From Claveliimonas monacensis (GTDB taxonomy: Bacteria; Bacillota; Clostridia; Lachnospirales; Lachnospiraceae): a stretch of 64,000 bases of DNA. Positions 57,697 to 64,000 of the stretch are shown here, one piece after another. How positions within the stretch are numbered: the first letter of the stretch is position 1; the number at the start of each line of letters is the position of its first letter. Below the pieces are notes generated by a model. The model was not told the DNA's origin. It was given only the letters and a program-made list of their open reading frames with translations, and searched no databases. Where the stretch lies: the NCBI RefSeq assembly GCF_014982975.1, contig NZ_JADCKL010000003.1, forward strand, positions 124,001 through 188,000. The letters run 5' to 3'. Position numbers and translations under genes: made by a program.

Positions 57697-59769
57697 TTGA
57701 AATACAGGATCAGACACGAGATAAGAGGGCGCATCCGCCTGCATATGGAGCAGAGACGGATGACCTGCAAAGAGGCGGATACACTTCTCTACTTTTTGGA
57801 GACGCTGCCCGGTGTGACCTCTGCCAGAGTCTATGAACAGACGGGGGATGCGGTGGTGTGCTATAGCGGGGAAAGAGAAGATATACTCCGGGCTCTGCGG
57901 TCTTTTCAGTATAGAAATGTACATGTGCCGGACAATGTGCTGGAAAATTCCGGGAGGGAGCTGAACAGGATCTACCGGGAGAAGCTGATCGGGAGGACGC
58001 TGTTCCATTTTGGCAAGAAATTTCTCCCCTTTCCGGTCCGGGCTGCCTACACAGGGTGCAGGTCTGTCAGGTATCTTGCAAAAGGACTGAAAAGTCTCTC
58101 GAGAGGGAAACTGGAGGTGGAAGTGCTGGATGCGGCGGCCATAGCAGTCTCCGTCCTGCGAGCAGATTTTGACACGGCGGGCTCTGTCATGTATCTGCTC
58201 GGAGTCGGGGAGATACTGGAAGAGTGGACGCACAAAAAGTCAGTGGGAGATCTGGCCAGGAGTATGTCGCTGCAGGTTAAAAAAGTGTGGCTGAAGACAA
58301 AAGAGCAGGAAGTGCTTGTCCCTGCCTCAGTTGTCAGGACCGGCGATGAAGTGGTGGTACATATGGGAAATGTCATTCCCTTTGACGGTATTGTGACTTC
58401 CGGGGAAGCCATGGTAAACCAGGCTTCCATGACCGGGGAGTCCATGCCTGTAAAAAAGGAGAAGGACAGCTATGTGTACGCGGGCACCGTGCTCGAGGAG
58501 GGGGAGATCACTGTGCAGGTGAAGCAGACGTCCGGCTCCACCAGATTTGAAAAGATCGTCACCATGATCGAGGAGTCTGAGAAGATGAAATCCGGCCTTG
58601 AGAGCAAGGCCGAAAGCCTGGCGGACCGCCTTGTACCCTATACACTTGCAGGCACCATCCTTACCTGGCTGACCACGAGAAATATGACCAAAGCTCTGGC
58701 GGTCCTTATGGTCGATTTCTCCTGCGCGCTGAAGCTGGCCATGCCTATCGCTGTTCTGTCTGCCATTCGGGAGGCGGGCGCTTTCGGGATCACGGTCAAA
58801 GGCGGACGATTTATGGAGGCAGTGGCAGAGGCCGATACCATTGTGTTTGATAAGACAGGCACGCTGACGAAGGCGAAGCCTACGGTGAAGGAAGTGGTGA
58901 CTTTCAATGGGAGAACACCCCGGGAGATGCTGCGGATCGCCGCCTGCCTGGAGGAGCATTTCCCTCATTCCATGGCAAAGGCAGTGGTGACAGCTGCGAA
59001 GAAGCAGGGGCTTGACCACGAGGAGATGCATTCAAAGGTGAATTACATAGTGGCTCACGGCATTTCTTCCTATATAAAAGACAAAAAAGTGGTTATCGGC
59101 AGTTATCATTTTGTGTTTGAGGATGAAAAATGCCGGATACTTCCGGAATTTCAGGAAAAGTTCCAGCAGCTCTCAGAGGCGTATTCCCACCTCTATCTGG
59201 CTATAGACAATGTGCTGGCCGCGGTGATCTGCATAGAAGATCCCCTGCGGGAGGAAGCGCCGGAAGTGATCCGGGGACTGCGGAAAGCAGGATTTAAGAA
59301 GATCGTTATGATGACGGGGGACAGCGAGAAAACTGCCGCTGCCATTGCAAGGAGAGTGGGAGTGGACCAGTATTATGCAGAGGTTCTGCCGGAGGACAAA
59401 GCCAGGTTTGTGGAGGAGGAGAAAAGGAAAGGCCGCAAAGTGGTCATGACCGGGGACGGCATCAACGATTCACCGGCCCTCTCCGCAGCGGATGCCGGGA
59501 TCGCCATCAGCGACGGGGCAGAGATCGCCAGGGAGATCGCAGATATTACCATCGAGGGCCATGATCTTTACGAGATCGTCACACTGAAACAGCTGAGCAG
59601 CCTGCTTATGGGACGGATCCAGAAGAATTACCGCTCCATCGTGGGAATCAATACAGCGCTCATCTGCCTGGGCGTGGCCGGCGTGATCCAGCCTACTACA
59701 TCTGCTCTGCTGCACAATACATCCACACTTGTTATCAGCCTGAAAAGCATGCAGGACCTGATGAGGTAA
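57697..59769 (+). CDS. P1B-type metal ATPase with Arg-rich N-terminus (FezB-like candidate)
   Basis: The 690-residue protein begins YRIRHEIRGRIRLH, unusually rich in arginine, then a degenerate HMA-like fold without CxxC. Core motifs are intact: TGES in the actuator, phosphorylated Asp385 in DKTGTLT, FPHS in place of the usual HP motif, and TGDGIND. The membrane metal motif is Ser342-Cys343-Ala344 in DFSCALKLAMP, not CPC, SPC or TPC. This points to the P1B-6-like group linked to iron. TTG 57697 lies 6 bases after GGAGGG; ATG 57682 has no site. It lies in the iron island. Confidence 0.88.
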   Translation: MKYRIRHEIRGRIRLHMEQRRMTCKEADTLLYFLETLPGVTSARVYEQTGDAVVCYSGEREDILRALRSFQYRNVHVPDNVLENSGRELNRIYREKLIGRTLFHFGKKFLPFPVRAAYTGCRSVRYLAKGLKSLSRGKLEVEVLDAAAIAVSVLRADFDTAGSVMYLLGVGEILEEWTHKKSVGDLARSMSLQVKKVWLKTKEQEVLVPASVVRTGDEVVVHMGNVIPFDGIVTSGEAMVNQASMTGESMPVKKEKDSYVYAGTVLEEGEITVQVKQTSGSTRFEKIVTMIEESEKMKSGLESKAESLADRLVPYTLAGTILTWLTTRNMTKALAVLMVDFSCALKLAMPIAVLSAIREAGAFGITVKGGRFMEAVAEADTIVFDKTGTLTKAKPTVKEVVTFNGRTPREMLRIAACLEEHFPHSMAKAVVTAAKKQGLDHEEMHSKVNYIVAHGISSYIKDKKVVIGSYHFVFEDEKCRILPEFQEKFQQLSEAYSHLYLAIDNVLAAVICIEDPLREEAPEVIRGLRKAGFKKIVMMTGDSEKTAAAIARRVGVDQYYAEVLPEDKARFVEEEKRKGRKVVMTGDGINDSPALSAADAGIAISDGAEIAREIADITIEGHDLYEIVTLKQLSSLLMGRIQKNYRSIVGINTALICLGVAGVIQPTTSALLHNTSTLVISLKSMQDLMR

Positions 59770-59858
59770 AAGAATCTGGAAAGCTCATGGAAACTGTGGT
59801 ATGATATCAGTTACGGATAAAACGAAACGGGAGTATCACCAAAGTTAAAGGAGAAAAC

Positions 59859-62096
59859 ATGAGCATATATGAGACATTAAATGAGCAGCAGCAGGAGGCT
59901 GTCTATCACACAGAAGGCCCCCTTCTCATTCTGGCCGGAGCGGGATCGGGGAAGACCCGGGTCCTGACCCACAGGATCGCCTATCTGATTGAAGAGAAGG
60001 GGATAAATCCCTGGAATATCCTGGCCATCACCTTCACCAACAAGGCGGCCGGGGAGATGCGCGAGAGGGTGGATAACATTGTGGGGTTTGGCTCAGAGAG
60101 CATCTGGGTCAGCACATTTCACTCCACCTGCGTGCGCATCCTGCGCAGGCACATAGACCGTCTGGGCTATGACACCAATTTTACGATCTACGACACAGAT
60201 GACCAGAAGACGCTGATGAGAGACATCTGCAAATACCTGCAGATCGACACAAAGATCTACCGGGAGAGGAATCTGCTGGCCGCTATCTCCGCCGCCAAGA
60301 ACGAGATGATCTCCCCAAAGGAGTTCCGGCTCCGGGCAGAAGGAGATTTCTCCAGGCAGAAGATCGCCACTGTATATGAGGAGTATGAAAAGCAGATGCA
60401 GGCCAACAACGCGCTTGATTTTGACGATCTCCTTGTAAAAGCCGTGCAGCTTCTGAAGACCCAGCCGGATGTGCTGGACTATTACCAGGAGCGCTTCCGC
60501 TATATCATGGTGGATGAGTATCAGGATACAAACAACGTCCAGTTCCAGTTTGTCAGCACCCTGGCGTCAAAGTATAGAAACCTCTGTGTGGTGGGAGATG
60601 ACGATCAGTCCATCTACAAATTCCGGGGCGCGGACATCCGGAATATCCTCAATTTTGAGAATGTGTTTGAGGATGCCAGGGTCATCAAACTGGAGCAGAA
60701 TTACCGGTCCACCAGCACGATCCTGGATGCGGCCAATGCAGTCATCCGCAACAACAGGGGACGGAAGGACAAGACCCTCTGGACAGACAACGGTCAGGGG
60801 GAGAAGATAGAATTCAGGCAGTTTGACACCGGGTATGATGAGGCGGAGTATATTGTGGGCGAGATCCGCGGCGGCGTGGACAGAGGGGACTGTACATACA
60901 GTGACAATGCTGTTCTCTACCGGACCAACGCCCAGTCCCGACTTTTTGAGGAGAAGCTTGTCTCAGCCAATATTCCCTACAAACTGGTAGGGGGCGTCAA
61001 CTTCTACGCCAGAAAGGAGATCAAGGATCTTCTGGCCTATCTGAAAACCATAGACAATGCCAGAGATGATCTGGCTGTGCGCCGGATCATCAATGTTCCC
61101 AAGCGGGGGATCGGCCTGACCAGTGTGAATCGGGTACAGGAGTATGCCCTCCAAAGAGGGATCAGTTTTTATGAGGCCGTCCTGGCGGCGGATCTGATTC
61201 CCGGCATTGGCAGAGGCCTTGCAAAGATCGAGTCCTTTGCAGCTCTTATAGAGCATTTCAGACAGGAGGCAGATCAGAAGAGCCTTCTGGAGCTGCTGGA
61301 AGATGTGATCGAGATGACGGGATATATCGAAGAGCTGAAGACAGAGGGAGAGATCGAGGCGGAGGCCAGGATCGAAAACATCGACGAGCTGAAAAACAAG
61401 GCGGCGGACTATGAGGAGAGCTGCCGTGAGCGGGGCGAGGCACCTACTCTCGGGGGCTTTCTGGAGGAGGTTGCCCTTGTAGCGGACATTGACAGCCTGG
61501 ATGAGGACAGTGACTATGTAGTCCTTATGACGCTGCACAGTGCCAAGGGGCTTGAATTTCCCCGTGTATACCTGGCGGGAATGGAAGACGGCCTATTCCC
61601 CAGCTATATGACCATTACCTCTGACAGCCCGGAGGAGCTGGAGGAGGAGAGGCGCCTCTGTTACGTGGGGATTACGAGGGCTATGAAGCAGCTTACTTTG
61701 ACCTGTGCCAGAAGACGGATGGTGCGGGGAGAGACCCAGTACAACAAAATGTCCCGCTTTTTGAAGGAGATCCCCATGGACCTGCTCTCCACAGGCATGA
61801 AGTTTGACAAGGAAGAGAAGGAGGAGGAGACCTCCAGGCAGTCTTCCTGGCAGCAGGCAAGGCAGGCGTTTCACACAAAAGCATTTTCCTCCCCCAGACC
61901 TGTACAGCAGTTTAAAGTGGCAGGGGGGACCGGACCGGGCTATGATGTGGGAGACCGGGTGCGCCATGTGAAATTTGGCGAGGGACTTGTGACTGCTATC
62001 GTGGAGGGCGGCCGGGACTACGAAGTGACGGTGGAATTTGACAAAGCCGGAACAAAAAAGATGTTTGCGGCGTTTGCAAAATTGCAGAAAATATAA
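59859..62096 (+). CDS. pcrA: ATP-dependent DNA helicase PcrA (UvrD/Rep family)
   Basis: The 745-residue SF1A helicase has motif I GAGSGKTR (27-34), the DEYQDTN motif II, DDQSIYKFRGAD motif III, the VVLMTLHSAKGLEF region and YVGITRA motif VI. It ends with the C-terminal Tudor-like domain typical of PcrA (VGDRVRHVKFGEGLVTAI). It unwinds DNA in repair and removes RecA and stalled RNA polymerase. It has AAAGGAG before ATG 59859 and stands alone after the P-type ATPase. Confidence 0.95.
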   Translation: MSIYETLNEQQQEAVYHTEGPLLILAGAGSGKTRVLTHRIAYLIEEKGINPWNILAITFTNKAAGEMRERVDNIVGFGSESIWVSTFHSTCVRILRRHIDRLGYDTNFTIYDTDDQKTLMRDICKYLQIDTKIYRERNLLAAISAAKNEMISPKEFRLRAEGDFSRQKIATVYEEYEKQMQANNALDFDDLLVKAVQLLKTQPDVLDYYQERFRYIMVDEYQDTNNVQFQFVSTLASKYRNLCVVGDDDQSIYKFRGADIRNILNFENVFEDARVIKLEQNYRSTSTILDAANAVIRNNRGRKDKTLWTDNGQGEKIEFRQFDTGYDEAEYIVGEIRGGVDRGDCTYSDNAVLYRTNAQSRLFEEKLVSANIPYKLVGGVNFYARKEIKDLLAYLKTIDNARDDLAVRRIINVPKRGIGLTSVNRVQEYALQRGISFYEAVLAADLIPGIGRGLAKIESFAALIEHFRQEADQKSLLELLEDVIEMTGYIEELKTEGEIEAEARIENIDELKNKAADYEESCRERGEAPTLGGFLEEVALVADIDSLDEDSDYVVLMTLHSAKGLEFPRVYLAGMEDGLFPSYMTITSDSPEELEEERRLCYVGITRAMKQLTLTCARRRMVRGETQYNKMSRFLKEIPMDLLSTGMKFDKEEKEEETSRQSSWQQARQAFHTKAFSSPRPVQQFKVAGGTGPGYDVGDRVRHVKFGEGLVTAIVEGGRDYEVTVEFDKAGTKKMFAAFAKLQKI

Positions 62097-62232
62097 CCTG
62101 TCCAGCACAATAAAAAATGATTTATCAGAAAATTTCCTACAAAAATAAGTAGTAATATGAACCGGAAGGTGTTATAATAATGCCAACGAATTATACTTGC
62201 AGGACAAACTGAAGAAAGGATGTGTGGGAAAT

Positions 62233-62478
62233 ATGAGCAAGGTAGAAGATATTATTGCAGCTTCAAAGCTGAACGAACTGATCCGTAAAAAAGATGAGGA
62301 CGACAAGACATGCAGAACAGTGCTCTGGGTGCTGGCGATTGTTGGAGCTATCGCAGCAGTGGCAGCAATCGCATACGCAGTATATTGTTTCTTTACCCCG
62401 GATTATCTGGAGGATTTCGAAGAAGATTTTGACGATGATTTCGATGACGACTTCTTTAACGAAGATGATCAGGTATAA
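62233..62478 (+). CDS. DUF4366-like single-helix membrane protein with acidic tail
   Basis: The 81-residue protein has an N-terminal helix with a KLNELIRKKDEDD segment, one membrane helix (about residues 30-54) and a strongly acidic tail (FEEDFDDDFDDDFF). I place it near DUF4366-type proteins, with moderate certainty. Function is unknown. The preferred start is ATG 62233; 12 in-frame codons upstream are possible. An extended -10 (GTTATAAT near 62171) precedes it, and it ends at a long hairpin. Confidence 0.65.
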   Translation: MSKVEDIIAASKLNELIRKKDEDDKTCRTVLWVLAIVGAIAAVAAIAYAVYCFFTPDYLEDFEEDFDDDFDDDFFNEDDQV

Positions 62479-62486
62479 GATCGGGA

Positions 62487-62531
62487 CAAAAAGAAAGAGA
62501 CAGGACAGCGCAATGTTCTGTCTTTCTTTTT
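62487..62531 (+). terminator. Terminator of the DUF4366-like gene
   Basis: A stem of about 18 bp with small mismatches (from 62487 and ending at 62531) has a GCGCAA-type loop and a T-rich 3' arm. Confidence 0.8.
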
Positions 62532-62580
62532 GCCCGGGGATGGGCAGGAAGCGAAGAAGAATAAGAGGAGTTTTGAGCAG

Positions 62581-63972
62581 ATGAAAAAAGGACAGATACT
62601 GGAAGGAACTGTTGAAAAGATAGATTACCCCAATAAAGGGCGTGTAAAGGTGGAAGGTGCGGACCGTACTGTGACAGTCAAAAACGCCATTCCGGGGCAG
62701 GAGGTCAGGATTTCTGTTAATAAAATCCGAAAAGGCAGGGCGGAAGGAAGAGTGCTGGAAGTGCTGAAGCCATCTCCCCTTGAGATTCCATCCGTCTGTC
62801 CGCATTTTGGGCAGTGCGGCGGCTGTACCTACCAGACTCTTCCCTATGAGGAGCAGCTGAAGCTGAAGGAGTCCCAGGTCAGGGGGCTGCTGGATGAAGC
62901 CATCAAGAAATGCGGCGGCAGGGAGTACCAGTGGGACGGGATCAAGGCCAGCCCCCTGACAGAGGCCTACCGGAACAAGATGGAGTTTACATTCGGGGAT
63001 GAATACAAGGATGGACCTATGTCCCTCGGCATGCATAAAAGAGGGAGCTTTCATGATATTGTGAATGTCAGCGAGTGCCAGATCGTGGACGAGGATTTCC
63101 GTACAGTCCTGTCGGCTACCCTTGTCTTTGCCCGGGAGACAGGCCTTTCCTATTATCACCGCATGCGCCATGAGGGCTTTTTCCGCCATCTCCTGGTGCG
63201 CAAGGCGGCAAAGACCGGCGAGATCCTCATCGACCTTGTGACAACCACACAGAACAGCCTGGATCTTGTCCCCTGGGCGGACAGGCTGCTGGATCTTGAA
63301 AAGAAGGGGCAGATCAAAGGGCACATTGCAGGCATACTCCACACCTCCAATGACAGCCTGGCTGATGTGGTGAAAGATGAGGGAACCAAGGTTCTCTACG
63401 GTCAGGACTATTTTTACGAGGAACTTCTGGGCCTTCGGTTTAAGATCACCCCGTTTTCCTTCTTCCAGACCAATTCCCTGGGGGCGGAAGTGCTGTATGA
63501 GGCTGCCAGAAGTTATATCGGAGATACAAAAGACAAGGTCATCTTTGATCTCTACAGCGGCACCGGAACCATTGCCCAGATCCTGGCGCCTGTGGCCAGA
63601 AAGGTTACAGGCGTGGAGATCGTAGAGGAAGCTGTGGAGGCAGCCCGGGAAAATGCCCGCCTGAACGGTCTTGAAAACTGTACTTTCTGGGCTGGGGATG
63701 TGCTGAAAGTCATTGACGAGCTGGGGGAAGTGCCGGATCTCATTGTCCTGGATCCGCCCCGGGACGGCGTACACCCGAAAGCCCTGGAGAAGATCATTGG
63801 CTTTGGCGTGGAGAAGATGGTCTATATTGCCTGCAAGCCCACCAGCCTGGCCAGAGACCTGGAGACACTGCAGGGCAGAGGGTACCAGGTGGAGCGGGCC
63901 GGGTGCATCGATCTCTTCCCGGGAACTGTACATGTAGAGGCGGTGGCTCTGCTTTCGAAAAAAGATAAATAG
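62581..63972 (+). CDS. rlmD: 23S rRNA m5U1939 methyltransferase RlmD/RumA family
   Basis: The 463-residue protein has a TRAM domain (residues 1-60), the 4Fe-4S ligands Cys73, Cys79 and Cys82 (CPHFGQCGGC) plus a later Cys in SECQIVD, and the SAM site FDLYSGTGTIAQ. It also has the DPPRDGVHPK motif and a catalytic cysteine in ACKPTSLARD. It makes 5-methyluridine in 23S rRNA; clostridia often hold several paralogues, so the exact uridine is inferred. ATG 62581 is chosen behind AGGAG at about 10 bases. It ends 28 bases before the window edge. Confidence 0.92.
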   Translation: MKKGQILEGTVEKIDYPNKGRVKVEGADRTVTVKNAIPGQEVRISVNKIRKGRAEGRVLEVLKPSPLEIPSVCPHFGQCGGCTYQTLPYEEQLKLKESQVRGLLDEAIKKCGGREYQWDGIKASPLTEAYRNKMEFTFGDEYKDGPMSLGMHKRGSFHDIVNVSECQIVDEDFRTVLSATLVFARETGLSYYHRMRHEGFFRHLLVRKAAKTGEILIDLVTTTQNSLDLVPWADRLLDLEKKGQIKGHIAGILHTSNDSLADVVKDEGTKVLYGQDYFYEELLGLRFKITPFSFFQTNSLGAEVLYEAARSYIGDTKDKVIFDLYSGTGTIAQILAPVARKVTGVEIVEEAVEAARENARLNGLENCTFWAGDVLKVIDELGEVPDLIVLDPPRDGVHPKALEKIIGFGVEKMVYIACKPTSLARDLETLQGRGYQVERAGCIDLFPGTVHVEAVALLSKKDK

Positions 63973-64000
63973 GTGCCGGAAAGCAGTGCGTTTCCATCCC

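Noticed and set aside
62263-63933. 556-codon open frame antisense to rlmD and the DUF4366-like gene
   Set aside because: It runs through a terminator and two well supported genes, and its translation resembles no protein.

Overview
The window reads as chromosome of a Gram-positive anaerobe, most likely a Lachnospiraceae-type gut Clostridium. The pointers are roughly balanced G+C, AGGAGG-type ribosome binding sites, TTGACA/TATAAT promoters, several families I associate with Lachnospiraceae (DUF6465, DUF5685, DUF1836, DUF6110), ferredoxin-linked 2-oxoacid oxidation, and folate C1 genes of the acetogen/purinolytic type. I found no rRNA, tRNA, CRISPR array, phage or complete insertion sequence. 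The only gene of mobile-element type is an Rpn-family nuclease.

Layout. 1-7.1 kb: the end of an FtsX-like permease, a CoA-transferase, an AIM24-like protein, a DUF6465 protein with a histone-like tail, an AT-rich stretch of about 550 bp bounded by a promoter and a hairpin, two membrane proteins (one only 58 aa) and a PHP protein. 7.2-12.1 kb: an iron-type alcohol dehydrogenase plus aldehyde dehydrogenase, converging on a first feoAB. 12.2-20.6 kb: a PF06541 membrane protein, Nudix and J-domain genes, mnmM, an Rpn nuclease, a flavin-fold protein, and a second chaperone set (frameshifted DUF5685 gene, J-protein, short Hsp70). 20.7-26.7 kb: an aryl-acid operon, paaK-iorA-iorB-ACT-paaK-ACT, closed by a terminator. 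26.8-30.8 kb: fchA-folD, then a DUF1538 transporter with a tandem P-II protein. 31-36.6 kb: a cold-shock gene, a PurF paralogue without its nucleophilic cysteine, two Rrf2 regulators, cysK and ptsI. 36.6-49.4 kb: mixed housekeeping and unknown genes, including a FliB-like methylase, an orphan solute-binding lipoprotein, a PHP protein, YerC, a NYN/LOTUS protein, an AEC transporter, a SleB-like hydrolase, enolase, and DUF2975 with its HTH partner. 49.7-53.3 kb: a very large ABC ATPase-permease fusion. 53.4-59.8 kb: an iron island (below). 59.8-64 kb: pcrA, a DUF4366-like protein and rlmD.

The most interesting region is the iron island. A DtxR-type regulator with the iron-type Cys/Glu/His ligand set diverges from feoA-feoB. 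These are followed by a FeoB-associated Cys-rich protein fused to an HMA domain, a Fur protein reduced to its DNA-binding half, a 28-aa membrane peptide, a DUF6110 glycine-zipper protein and a P1B-type ATPase with an Arg-rich N-terminus and an unusual Ser-Cys-Ala membrane motif. A GTTAGT-type box occurs twice over the feo promoters, again before feoB and again before the 28-aa gene, suggesting one iron regulon. The last three genes resemble, from memory, the fez (ferrosome) clusters that build iron-storage compartments.

Other points of note: FolD lacks the residues needed for cyclohydrolase activity and sits beside FchA, which could supply it; a terminator arm carries the -35 box of the next promoter; and two regulatory hairpins sit over or near ribosome binding sites.
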